From: Kluyvera sp036759925
GTDB lineage: Bacteria > Pseudomonadota > Gammaproteobacteria > Enterobacterales > Enterobacteriaceae
Direction of reading: 5' to 3'
Assembly (NCBI RefSeq): GCF_036759925.1
Contig: NZ_JAPKIB010000003.1
Span: 186,001 to 250,000, forward strand
DNA: 64,000 nucleotides
Part shown: positions 1 to 7,923 of the stretch, in pieces
How the letters are laid out: each line of letters opens with the position of its first letter
Numbering within the stretch: position 1 is the stretch's first letter
Notes under the pieces: generated by a model
The model's input: the letters and a program-made list of their open reading frames with translations, nothing else
Database searches by the model: none
Told to the model about the DNA's origin: nothing
Position numbers and translations under genes: made by a program

Positions 1-780
1 AAATTCGCCGTTGATCCACGGTTTCATCTCAAACGGCTGCGCTTTGCCAAAAGATTGAATGTACTTCTGGCTTGGCAGGACATGCTCAGCGACCAGTTTC
101 TGGTAGACCTGTACAAATTCCAGCCACTGCGCTTCGCTGTAGGTGAACTCGCCTTTTTCATTGAGCATCGGCTGATTGTATTTCTGCACCATCCACGAGT
201 TGATTAGCTCCATTGAGGTGGTGACGATCGCTGGATAATAGTTATCGCCGAGCTTCTCTTTAAACACCTGTCCGGCGGCGAAGAGTTCATCCCAGGTTTT
301 TGGGTAAGCCAGCCCGGCTTTCTTCCAGGTTTCTGTGTTGTAGTAAAGAATGGGTGCCACCAGCGACACCGGCAGTCCCTGCACTTTGCCATTGACGGTG
401 ACGGTGCTGAGCTTGCCCGCGTAGTTATCCAGCCCCACCTCTTTGCTCAGCTGGTTGAGGTCGTAAAAGCCGTTGCCCGAGCGCGAGAACACCTGAATCC
501 AGCTCCAGTCGAGCTGCATCACATCCGGTTCGTTCTTCCCGGCAATCTGCGTGGAAAGACGCGATACAAAACCATCCCAGCCGGTGTACTCCGCTTTCAC
601 CTTGATATTCGGATGCACCTGTTCGAAGGCGCGAATGGTTTTCAGGGTGTTCTGGTGGCGGGAGTTTGCGCCCCACCAGGCCACGCGCAGCGTCACCGTA
701 TCGCTGTCGTCCGCAAACGCCGGGGCCGTGCACAGCATGCCGCTACAGGCGAGCATTAACGAGAAGGCAATCTTTTTCAT
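1..780 (-). CDS. Extracellular solute-binding protein of a sugar ABC transporter (TogB-like), 3' end cut by the window edge
   Basis: This is the first 260 residues of a family-1 periplasmic solute-binding protein; the gene runs off the left end without a stop. The N-terminus is a signal peptide with a likely cut after CTAPAFA. The mature part begins with VTLRVAWWG, then an FEQVHPNIKVKAEY segment and a DVMQLDWSW segment, as in sugar-binding proteins of the MalE/TogB type. Its ATG lies in an ATGA overlap with the stop of ogl, so the two are translationally coupled. Because the partner gene is an oligogalacturonide lyase and kdgM is divergent, the likely ligand is oligogalacturonide, as for TogB. 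The ligand is inferred from context, and the permease and ATPase genes would lie outside the window. Confidence 0.85.
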   Translation of the reverse strand, partial: MKKIAFSLMLACSGMLCTAPAFADDSDTVTLRVAWWGANSRHQNTLKTIRAFEQVHPNIKVKAEYTGWDGFVSRLSTQIAGKNEPDVMQLDWSWIQVFSRSGNGFYDLNQLSKEVGLDNYAGKLSTVTVNGKVQGLPVSLVAPILYYNTETWKKAGLAYPKTWDELFAAGQVFKEKLGDNYYPAIVTTSMELINSWMVQKYNQPMLNEKGEFTYSEAQWLEFVQVYQKLVAEHVLPSQKYIQSFGKAQPFEMKPWINGEF

Positions 781-1949
781 TTCGAGCTTCCTTTCAGTAA
801 AGGGGCAATCTCTGCCAGATAGACGGCAGGCAGGCCGTCGCGGTCAGAGGTGTAGAGCACGTGGCTTAAATCCGGGCTAAAAGAGGGATGCGGGTGGCTC
901 GCCTGGCACTGCCCGTCAATAACGCGCCAGGAGGTGTCGTGACGGGTAATTTTGCGCGTTTGCTTTTGGCCTGGTTCAAACAGGTAGAGCCACGGGTCGG
1001 TTAACGCCGTGTAGCCACCCTCATCGGTTAAATCAACCGGCGTGCCGCAGCCGTCGCCGACCAGTAGCGACCCGTCGTAATTACTCATCAGGTGCGAACA
1101 GGCAGGCATTTCCATCACTTTCTCGCTCTGTGCGCTGCCGGCCAGCGTCTGGCAGATATGGCGTTGATGCGTCTCTTTATTCAACGAGACGAAAATGATG
1201 CGTGAACCGTCGGGCACCCAGAATTCATGGGTAAAGGTTTCTGCTTCCGGCTGGCTTACCGGCGCCGAGAGGCCGGTCTGGCGATCGTACAGCCAGATGC
1301 GGTTGCGAATCAGGTCATGCGGCCCTTCATGGCAGTACATGATGGTGTTGGTGTCATTCGGGCGAAAGCCGGGGTGGCCCAGCCAGCGCGGCTCTTCAAA
1401 CAGCACCTCCGAACGCCCGGTGGCAAGATCGATAACCTCGCAGCGGGTGGTCGGGTTCAGGTGATATTGCCGCTGGAAATCGTTCCAGTCGTTCAGCGGG
1501 ATCCAGGTATCCGCTGACAGCGACATGCCGATCATCTTGCTGCCAGTGCTGTCCGGCGCCCAGGCGCTGGTGCTGACCCACTGCGCGGGTAGCTCGTAGA
1601 GCACCTCTTCACGTAGGGTATCCAACTCAACCCTGACAATATGGCAGTTGTGGCGCATAAAGATCAGGGCGCAGTCATCTTCGGTGATAAAGCCGTCAAA
1701 GCTGTTGTCACCCGGCCCTTCCGTCAGTTGACGCAGGGTATGCTGTTGCAGATCCAGCAGCCAGTAGTTCCAGTTGCCATCATCGACGCCGCCAATCAGC
1801 AGCTGCGTGCCCCCCTGCAGGAAGCACTTCTGATAGAAGTAGTTGCGGTGAAAAATACGATCCCGCGGGGTTAGCCGAACCACGCGAACGTGGGTGACGG
1901 GGTCAATTTCAGATGTAAACGTCAGTGGAGTGACATCACCCTTTGCCAT
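777..1949 (-). CDS. ogl: Oligogalacturonide lyase
   Basis: Cytoplasmic lyase of polysaccharide lyase family 22 that cleaves unsaturated digalacturonate into 5-keto-4-deoxyuronate units in pectin breakdown. The 390-residue product has the family's usual length and a seven-bladed propeller-like make-up, with repeated WVPDGSRIIF and FSPDLSHVLYTSDRDG strands. The metal site is visible: Q349-A-S-H352-P-H354, with a further histidine in ACSHLMSNYDG; Ogl enzymes bind manganese through one Gln and three His. The start has a GAGG Shine-Dalgarno 5 bases upstream. It is the first gene of a unit with the solute-binding protein and is divergent from kdgM, the classic arrangement of a KdgR-type oligogalacturonate regulon. 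Confidence 0.95.
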   Translation of the reverse strand: MAKGDVTPLTFTSEIDPVTHVRVVRLTPRDRIFHRNYFYQKCFLQGGTQLLIGGVDDGNWNYWLLDLQQHTLRQLTEGPGDNSFDGFITEDDCALIFMRHNCHIVRVELDTLREEVLYELPAQWVSTSAWAPDSTGSKMIGMSLSADTWIPLNDWNDFQRQYHLNPTTRCEVIDLATGRSEVLFEEPRWLGHPGFRPNDTNTIMYCHEGPHDLIRNRIWLYDRQTGLSAPVSQPEAETFTHEFWVPDGSRIIFVSLNKETHQRHICQTLAGSAQSEKVMEMPACSHLMSNYDGSLLVGDGCGTPVDLTDEGGYTALTDPWLYLFEPGQKQTRKITRHDTSWRVIDGQCQASHPHPSFSPDLSHVLYTSDRDGLPAVYLAEIAPLLKGSSK

Positions 1950-2373
1950 AGTGTCCTCAATGTCAGGAGTTGTCGGGTCGGTTCAAAGGCATCTCAGGAT
2001 GCGGATTCTCCCGTCAGTCTTAGCTGACAGGAGTGGCTCACAGCATGCCGAGGCCTACCGGCAATAACCTTTGAAATAATGACAAAGCCCGTTACCGGAT
2101 GACGCAATAACAAAGGTTTCAGCGTTATCATGAATAATTTCAGACATGCTCACATTCTTAACACGATAAATATCTTTCTTAGCTTTCCCGACAAAAAATC
2201 AAAAGAGTTGGTGATTTTATAAAGGTTTTAACGTTGCAGCGGATGCTTAACTACGGGCGTTCATTTAGCGAAGCTTGCCAGTAGTGGCAATTAATACATC
2301 GACAGGCTCACGCAGGATAAACCGAGTGCATTGTGTAATGCATTATTCAAATAATAATGAGGGAAGAATTGTT
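1950..2373. other. Divergent control region between ogl and kdgM
   Basis: No gene is seen in these 424 bases. They must hold promoters for both directions. TGAAA/TTTCA half-sites like those of KdgR occur near 2070, 2117 and 2138, but I find no full KdgR palindrome. Close to kdgM there are two short perfect inverted repeats in series: TGCATT-GTGT-AATGCA at 2327-2342 and CATTATT-CAAAT-AATAATG at 2341-2359. The second ends just before the kdgM ribosome binding site, so the leader could fold there. Confidence 0.5.
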
Positions 2374-3129
2374 ATGTTATCCGGTAAATACCTTATAGCA
2401 GGTTGCGTCTTATTAACCAGCAACGTTGTGCTGGCTGAAGAATATACCTCTCCGATCCGCTCACTCAGCCTTGATTACCGGCATGAGTACCGTGTACGTG
2501 ACCGTACCCACTATGACAAGCTGAATATGTCTGCGGCGCTGCCGGACAATTACAATTTCGCGATTGAGACAAAATACAAAACCGGTGGCGATGATCCACA
2601 GGATAAATGGTACGATGACCCGGTCATCAATGCCGTAGAATTAACGTTATCAAAATCATTTACCTTCGGAAATTTCAAAATCGCACCATTAATTCAGCCC
2701 GAATTTAACAGTGAAAGAACGGAGTGGAAATTTGGCTTTGTGCCATGGTACACGTTTAATGAAAATTGGGCAGTCGGCGGGATGTACCGTTTTGAAATGA
2801 CCGATTATGCTAACGATCCAGACTGCGGGTATAATGGGGATAAATCCTGTAGCACCAATAAACACCGCACCGTAAACCGTGGCGACCTTTATCTGCGCTA
2901 CACCCTCGACCGTTTCTCTACGACCTACAAATTTATCTATAAGCACGGCGATGAGATTCTGTGGGGGAACCAGCATTATGACTACGAGCAGGAGTGGCAG
3001 TTCGACTACACCCTCGGGGATAAAAAGGAGTGGAAGCCATACGTTACCTTTGGCGACATTGGCCGCTCATCCCGTTCAACCGAACGTCAGTTCCGTCTGC
3101 GTATGGGGGTGGTCTACACCTTTAAATAA
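2374..3129 (+). CDS. kdgM: Oligogalacturonate-specific outer membrane porin KdgM
   Basis: Outer-membrane beta-barrel of the KdgM/NanC family that lets acidic oligosaccharides, mainly oligogalacturonates, into the periplasm. The frame stays open upstream to 2275, but the ATG at 2374 is chosen because a GAGGGAAG ribosome binding site precedes it and a signal peptide begins there (MLSGKYLIAGCVLLTSNVVLA, about 21 residues). The mature protein has the family opening with SLDYRHEYR, alternating aromatic strands such as WKFGFVPWYTF, and ends in FRLRMGVVYTFK with a terminal aromatic strand. The 251 residues fit the family (about 230-250). It is followed by a hairpin terminator and is divergent from ogl. 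Confidence 0.93.
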   Translation: MLSGKYLIAGCVLLTSNVVLAEEYTSPIRSLSLDYRHEYRVRDRTHYDKLNMSAALPDNYNFAIETKYKTGGDDPQDKWYDDPVINAVELTLSKSFTFGNFKIAPLIQPEFNSERTEWKFGFVPWYTFNENWAVGGMYRFEMTDYANDPDCGYNGDKSCSTNKHRTVNRGDLYLRYTLDRFSTTYKFIYKHGDEILWGNQHYDYEQEWQFDYTLGDKKEWKPYVTFGDIGRSSRSTERQFRLRMGVVYTFK

Positions 3130-3137
3130 GCGGAAAA

Positions 3138-3175
3138 CCTCTCACGCTATATGGGCGTGAGAGGTGGGTTTCTGT
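3138..3175 (+). terminator. kdgM terminator
   Basis: Perfect 10-bp stem CCTCTCACGC / GCGTGAGAGG around a 7-base loop, followed by a T-rich stretch (TGGGTTTCTGTT), 8 bases after the kdgM stop. Confidence 0.75.
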
Positions 3176-3228
3176 TCAACGTGCCGCTCTCATTTTCTTT
3201 TGCTTCTGTTATTGCCATCGTCCGTTTT

Positions 3229-3254
3229 GGGGCCAGAATTCGGCCCCTTTTTTT
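3229..3254 (+). terminator. Terminator between kdgM and acnA
   Basis: GGGGCC-AGAATTC-GGCCCC followed by seven T on the plus strand. The T run lies on the acnA side and merges with its stop codon, so it mainly stops plus-strand transcripts before they run antisense into acnA. Confidence 0.75.
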
Positions 3255-5928
3255 ATCCCAGCATATTACGAATGACGTAGTGCAGGATGCCATCGTTCTG
3301 GTAGTAGGTTAGCTCCGTCGCCGTATCAATACGGCAGCGACACGCCAGCGTCTGTTGCTGCCCATCCGGCCGGGTGATCAGCACCGGAATTATCACCCCC
3401 GGCTTCAACTGCTGTAGTCCGGCGATATCAATCTGCTCTTCACCGGTTAGCTTCAGCGTTTTACGATCTTCCCCCTGCGGGAACTCCAGCGGCAGAATGC
3501 CCATGCCAATCAGGTTCGATCGGTGAATACGTTCGAACGATTCGGCGATGACCACCCTGACGCCCAGCAGGCGCGGACCTTTTGCCGCCCAGTCGCGACT
3601 GGAGCCGGAGCCGTACTCTTTCCCGGCAATCACCGCTAGCGGCGTACCCTGCTGCTGATAGGCCATCGCGGCATCGTAAATCGACATCACCTTATCGTCC
3701 GGCAGCAGGCGCGTCATGCCCCCCTCCACGCCGGGTACCATTTCATTGCGAATACGGATATTGGCAAAGGTGCCGCGCATCATCACCAGGTGGTTACCAC
3801 GACGAGAACCGTAGGAGTTGAAATCGCGGCTGGCAACGCCGTTGTCCTGCAGGTAGCGGCCTGCCGGGCTGTCGGCCTTGATACTGCCTGCCGGTGAGAT
3901 ATGGTCGGTGGTGACGGAGTCTCCCAGCATCGCCAGCACGCGCGCACCGTGGATATCCTGGACCGGGTCGGGCGTTACGCCCATTTCATCAAAGAACGGC
4001 GACAGTCGGATATAGGTGGAATCATCCTGCCATTCATAGGTGTCGGAAGCAGGAATGTCGATCGCCTGCCACTCCGGCGTTCCGGCAAAGACCGCCGCAT
4101 ATTCTTTATGGAACATCCCGGTAGAGACCTGCTGCACCGCTTCGGCTATCTCGGCGCTGCTCGGCCAGATATCTTTCAGGTAGACCGGGTTCCCATTGCT
4201 GTCCTGCCCCAGCGGGTCGTGGGTCAGATCCACCCGCATATTCCCGGCCAGCGCGTAAGCCACCACCAGCGGAGGCGAGGCCAGCCAGTTGGTTTTCACC
4301 AGCGGGTGAATACGGCCCTCAAAGTTACGGTTACCGGAAAGCACCGCGCCAACCGTCAAATCGCCCTGCTTGATGGCGTTCTCAATCGGATCCGGCAGCG
4401 GGCCAGAGTTACCGATACAGGTGGTACAGCCATAGCCGACGAGGTTAAAACCAAGCTGGTCAAGATAAGGCGTAAGACCCGCGTGGGCCAGGTAGTCAGA
4501 GACCACCTTCGACCCCGGTGCCAGCGAGGCTTTGACCCATGCTTTTGGCTTCAAGCCCAGCGCCACGGCTTTTTTCGCCAGTAGCCCGGCGGCCATCAAC
4601 ACGCTAGGGTTTGAGGTGTTGGTACAAGAGGTAATCGCGGCAATCACCACCGCCCCTTCAGGAAGCGCATGCGTTTCGCCGTTAAGCGTAAAGTCGACGG
4701 CGTTTTTCCCCGTTGAGCCCTGATTTACCGCCAGCTCGGTCGTGGCGTTAAACGCCTGCGGCACCTGAGCCAGCGCGACGCGATCCTGCGGGCGTTTCGG
4801 CCCGGCGAGGCTGGCTTCAACGTCGTTCATATCCAATGCCAGCGTCTGGCTGAAGACCGGTTCATCGCCCTTGCGTCGCCACATCCCCTGCGCTTTCGCA
4901 TAGGCTTCAACCAGCGCTACCTGCTCGTCGCTGCGTCCGCTGAGGCGCATATACGACAGGGTAATGTCATCAATCGGGAAGAAGCCGCAGGTTGCGCCGT
5001 ATTCCGGCGCCATGTTGGCAATCGTGGCTCGGTCGGCCAGCGGGAGAGAATCCAGCCCGTCACCGTAGAACTCGACAAATTTACCCACCACGCCAAGCTT
5101 ACGCAGCATCTGCGTAACCGTCAGCACCAGGTCGGTGGCGGTGATCCCTTCGCGTAGCTTGCCGCTGAGTTTAAAGCCGACCACGTCAGGAATGAGCATA
5201 GATACCGGCTGCCCCAGCATCGCGGCTTCCGCTTCAATGCCACCCACACCCCAGCCCAGTACGCCAAGACCATTGATCATCGTGGTGTGTGAGTCGGTTC
5301 CGACCAAGGTGTCGGGATAGGCAACCCATTCATCGCCCTGCTGCTCGCTCCACACCGCGCGCCCCAGATATTCCAGGTTTACCTGGTGGCAGATCCCGGT
5401 GCCCGGCGGCACGACGCGGAACTGACTGAAAGCCTGCTGCCCCCAGCGTAAAAAGGTGTAACGTTCGTGGTTGCGAGACATCTCCAAACGTACGTTCTCA
5501 TCAAACGCTTCGTCGTCGCCAAAACGGTCCACCGTCACCGAGTGGTCAATAACCAGGTCAACAGGTGACAGCGGGTTCACTTTGTGGGTATCCCCGCCGA
5601 GGCGTTTCACCGCTTCGCGCATGGCAGCGAGATCGACCACCGCCGGCACACCGGTAAAGTCCTGCATCAGGACGCGGGCGGGACGATAGGCAATTTCACG
5701 ATCGGCGTGGGCCTGTTTAAGCCACCCCGCCAGCGCCTGAATATCCTCAGCGGTGACCGAATCGCCATCCTGCCAACGGAGCAGGTTTTCCAGGAGAACT
5801 TTGAGTGATTTAGGCAGGCGGGTGATATCACCCAGGGTCTTAGCAGCCAGCGGCAGGCTGTAGTAACGGTAGGTTTTATTATCGACCTGTAGTGTATCCT
5901 TGCAGGTCTCTCGTAGTGTTGACGACAT
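3253..5928 (-). CDS. acnA: Aconitate hydratase A
   Basis: Iron-sulfur aconitase that interconverts citrate and isocitrate in the TCA cycle; AcnA is the stress-induced, oxidant-resistant isozyme in enterics. The 891 residues match E. coli AcnA in length and closely in sequence. The three [4Fe-4S] cysteines are visible in SCTNTSNPS and GYGCTTCIGNSGP, and the swivel-domain motif YGSGSSRDWAAKG is near the C-terminus. The start follows a strong AAGGAGGAG site. It lies downstream of yciX and ymiA on the same strand, as in E. coli, with a 214-base gap holding its own promoter. In E. coli acnA is activated by SoxRS and other stress regulators; I did not identify those sites here. Confidence 0.98.
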   Translation of the reverse strand: MSSTLRETCKDTLQVDNKTYRYYSLPLAAKTLGDITRLPKSLKVLLENLLRWQDGDSVTAEDIQALAGWLKQAHADREIAYRPARVLMQDFTGVPAVVDLAAMREAVKRLGGDTHKVNPLSPVDLVIDHSVTVDRFGDDEAFDENVRLEMSRNHERYTFLRWGQQAFSQFRVVPPGTGICHQVNLEYLGRAVWSEQQGDEWVAYPDTLVGTDSHTTMINGLGVLGWGVGGIEAEAAMLGQPVSMLIPDVVGFKLSGKLREGITATDLVLTVTQMLRKLGVVGKFVEFYGDGLDSLPLADRATIANMAPEYGATCGFFPIDDITLSYMRLSGRSDEQVALVEAYAKAQGMWRRKGDEPVFSQTLALDMNDVEASLAGPKRPQDRVALAQVPQAFNATTELAVNQGSTGKNAVDFTLNGETHALPEGAVVIAAITSCTNTSNPSVLMAAGLLAKKAVALGLKPKAWVKASLAPGSKVVSDYLAHAGLTPYLDQLGFNLVGYGCTTCIGNSGPLPDPIENAIKQGDLTVGAVLSGNRNFEGRIHPLVKTNWLASPPLVVAYALAGNMRVDLTHDPLGQDSNGNPVYLKDIWPSSAEIAEAVQQVSTGMFHKEYAAVFAGTPEWQAIDIPASDTYEWQDDSTYIRLSPFFDEMGVTPDPVQDIHGARVLAMLGDSVTTDHISPAGSIKADSPAGRYLQDNGVASRDFNSYGSRRGNHLVMMRGTFANIRIRNEMVPGVEGGMTRLLPDDKVMSIYDAAMAYQQQGTPLAVIAGKEYGSGSSRDWAAKGPRLLGVRVVIAESFERIHRSNLIGMGILPLEFPQGEDRKTLKLTGEEQIDIAGLQQLKPGVIIPVLITRPDGQQQTLACRCRIDTATELTYYQNDGILHYVIRNMLG

Positions 5929-6142
5929 AGCTCCTCCTTAAATGGCGGGAATTGCAGTACTCTGACACTCCTCATGGTCTATATAAAAGATAACACAATC
6001 AGGGGAAAACGCAGGGAAAGGGCTCAGATTGATAAATTCAATCAATGGGTTATTCAGAATAACATCCAGATGGAATTAATAGCAGAGAAAGGATTTATTT
6101 CGTTTGACGGCATGAAAATGAAAGTGAAAAATAACCATAAAG

Positions 6143-6310
6143 TTATTGTTTCTTATTCTCATCCTGATTGAAGAGATCGATAAATTCTTTTTGATCGCGG
6201 GTCAGGTTCCATTCATCAGGAATATTGACCTTACTATTTTTGTCATCTTGCGGTTTTTTTTCTACCGGAGCGGAGGGCTTCACCGGCTTGACGCGTTCAG
6301 ACGTGAGCAC
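6143..6310 (-). CDS. yciX: Small protein YciX
   Basis: A 55-residue protein with a GTG start only 2 bases after the ymiA stop (TAA-CC-GTG), so it is probably translated by coupling to ymiA. The N-terminal half is a basic, proline-rich, probably disordered tract (ERVKPVKPSAPVEKKP). The C-terminal half is compact: IPDEWNLTRDQKEFIDLFNQD. Position between ymiA and acnA and the 55-residue length match E. coli YciX as I remember it; the function is unknown. No Shine-Dalgarno of its own is visible apart from the GGGGC at the end of ymiA. The assignment rests mainly on synteny and on good coding character. Confidence 0.65.
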   Translation of the reverse strand: MLTSERVKPVKPSAPVEKKPQDDKNSKVNIPDEWNLTRDQKEFIDLFNQDENKKQ

Positions 6311-6312
6311 GG

Positions 6313-6429
6313 TTAGCCCCAGATTTTCCAGACCAGCAGCGCTACCGCTACCCAGAACAGTGCAGAGCCCAGGAATACGCTCAGCCAGGCTTTGCGTTTC
6401 ACACGAGAACCGTTATCTTCTGCCGCCAT
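6313..6429 (-). CDS. ymiA: Small membrane protein YmiA
   Basis: A 38-residue protein with a short charged N-terminus (MAAEDNGSRVKRK) and one transmembrane helix (AWLSVFLGSALFWVAVALLVW) ending in KIWG. The helix and the KAWL...FLGSALFW core closely resemble E. coli YmiA, which occupies the same place between cysB and acnA. The start has a GAGAGGG site 5 bases upstream. The cytoplasmic N-terminus is positively charged, so the helix is likely N-in. The function is not known. It forms a two-gene unit with yciX. Confidence 0.85.
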   Translation of the reverse strand: MAAEDNGSRVKRKAWLSVFLGSALFWVAVALLVWKIWG

Positions 6430-6766
6430 TACCGCCCTCTCACAATCGATATTACTTATCATTTTCACACCAATCAATTGTTACAACTAATCATCGTTGA
6501 GATAAATCCTAAGTAAATTTTAAGCAAAAATCCAGAGGTTTTACGAATATTACATGGAGATTAATTTAATCTTTTGAGCTCAAAGCGATATTTGAGAAGA
6601 CAAATTTGCCTAACCCTAAATTTATTTCTACTTTTGCGGCGTAATGAGTAATAGAAACAATTCTTAGTCAAATTTTAGCGCGGAGCGGGAGATGGAAAAG
6701 GCGTGCTATAGCAAGGATATAACTGTTTCCGCCCCTTTAGGGAAGAGGCGGATAATTAAGTGAAGC
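6430..6766. other. AT-rich gap between cysB and ymiA
   Basis: 337 bases with no convincing gene. It should contain the ymiA-yciX promoter and the cysB terminator. A bulged hairpin with CCGC and GCGG arms lies at 6729-6752, but it has no T run, so I do not call it a firm terminator. Confidence 0.4.
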
Positions 6767-7741
6767 TTATTTTTCTGGCAGCTTTATATCTTTAAACATG
6801 GCTTCAATGTCTTCATTCGAGCGCAGCGCTACGGCGGTATCAACCACATCACGCGTCAGATGCGGAGCAAATCGCTGAATAAAATCATACATATAGCTAC
6901 GCAGGAAGGTGCTGCGGCGGAAGCCAATTTTGGTGGTGCTGTGGCTGAAAATACCTTCTGCGTCCAGCTTCACCAAATCTGGGTCAGAGTGGGGATCGAC
7001 GGCCATGCTGGCGATCACCCCTACCCCTAATCCCAGGCGTACGTAGGTTTTAATCACGTCGGCATCGGTGGCGGTAAAGACAATACGCGGCGTCAGACCC
7101 GCGCGGTTAAACGCGGTGTCTAACTCCGAACGACCGGTGAAGCCAAAGGTGTAGGTGACCAGCGGATACTGCGCCAGCTCCTCAATGGTGACAGACGTTT
7201 TAGATGCCAGCGGATGCTCTGGCGTGACCACAATCGAGCGGTTCCAGTGATAGCACGGCAGCATCACCAGATCGTCATAGAGATGCAGCGCTTCGGTGGC
7301 GATGGCAAAGTCGGCATTGCCTTTAGAGACCGCTTCCGCAATTTGCGTTGGCGACCCCTGATGCATGTGCAGCGATACGCGCGGGTAGCGTTCGATAAAG
7401 CCCTTAATCACGCCCGGCAGCGCATAGCGTGCCTGAGTGTGCGTCGTCGCCACGTACAGCGAGCCTTTATCAGGCCAGGTATGCTCCCCTGCAACGGATT
7501 TAATCGCATCTACTTTCGACAGGACTTCACGCGCGATACGGATGATTTCCTGGCCCGCTGGCGTAACCTGCGTCAGATGTTTACCGCTACGGGCAAAAAT
7601 CTGAATCCCCAGCTCATCCTCCAGCATTCTGACCTGCTTACTGATACCCGGCTGCGAGGTATACAGACCTTCAGCGGTGGAGGAGACGTTAAGGTTATGG
7701 TTGACCACCTCAACGATATAGCGGAGTTGCTGTAATTTCAT
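6767..7741 (-). CDS. cysB: LysR-type master regulator of cysteine biosynthesis CysB
   Basis: Transcription activator of sulfate assimilation and cystine uptake genes; it binds N-acetylserine as inducer and represses its own gene. The product has the full 324 residues. The N-terminal winged helix-turn-helix covers about residues 1-60 (MKLQQLRYIVEVVNHNLNVS, then TSQPGISKQVRMLEDELG). The ligand-binding domain contains the conserved TTHTQARY and TFGFTGRSELD segments that line the sulfate/acetylserine pocket. It lies between topA and ymiA on the same strand, as in E. coli. One of its known targets, tcyP, is also in this window at 42238-43629. Confidence 0.98.
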   Translation of the reverse strand: MKLQQLRYIVEVVNHNLNVSSTAEGLYTSQPGISKQVRMLEDELGIQIFARSGKHLTQVTPAGQEIIRIAREVLSKVDAIKSVAGEHTWPDKGSLYVATTHTQARYALPGVIKGFIERYPRVSLHMHQGSPTQIAEAVSKGNADFAIATEALHLYDDLVMLPCYHWNRSIVVTPEHPLASKTSVTIEELAQYPLVTYTFGFTGRSELDTAFNRAGLTPRIVFTATDADVIKTYVRLGLGVGVIASMAVDPHSDPDLVKLDAEGIFSHSTTKIGFRRSTFLRSYMYDFIQRFAPHLTRDVVDTAVALRSNEDIEAMFKDIKLPEK

Positions 7742-7870
7742 GCGGTTGTATCCAGTCTGCGCTCAGGAATCGGTCATAAAGACGATTTAATCATAAGAAA
7801 TGCATTGGCTATAACCACTATATCATTTATAGCAAGTGTGTATAGATGGAAACAAAAAATAATAACGAGG

Positions 7871-7900
7871 TTATAAAAAAGGGCCGCAAATGCGGCCCTT
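7871..7900 (-). terminator. topA terminator
   Basis: Perfect 8-bp stem GGGCCGCA / TGCGGCCC with a 2-base gap. On the minus strand it is followed by TTTTTTATAAC. It lies 24 bases past the topA stop and upstream of cysB. Confidence 0.85.
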
Positions 7901-7923
7901 TGTGACAGTGTAGGCAAAAAACG

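Noticed and set aside
1950..2373. KdgR operator expected between ogl and kdgM
   Set aside because: Only half-sites are seen; none comes close to the match found upstream of kduD.
5974..6171. 65-codon plus-strand frame upstream of acnA
   Set aside because: It reads like a protein in composition but has no ribosome binding site, uses rare codons, and overlaps the end of yciX on the other strand within the acnA promoter region.
6729..6752. cysB terminator
   Set aside because: The hairpin is bulged and lacks a T run on the minus strand, so it is mentioned only within the gap entry.
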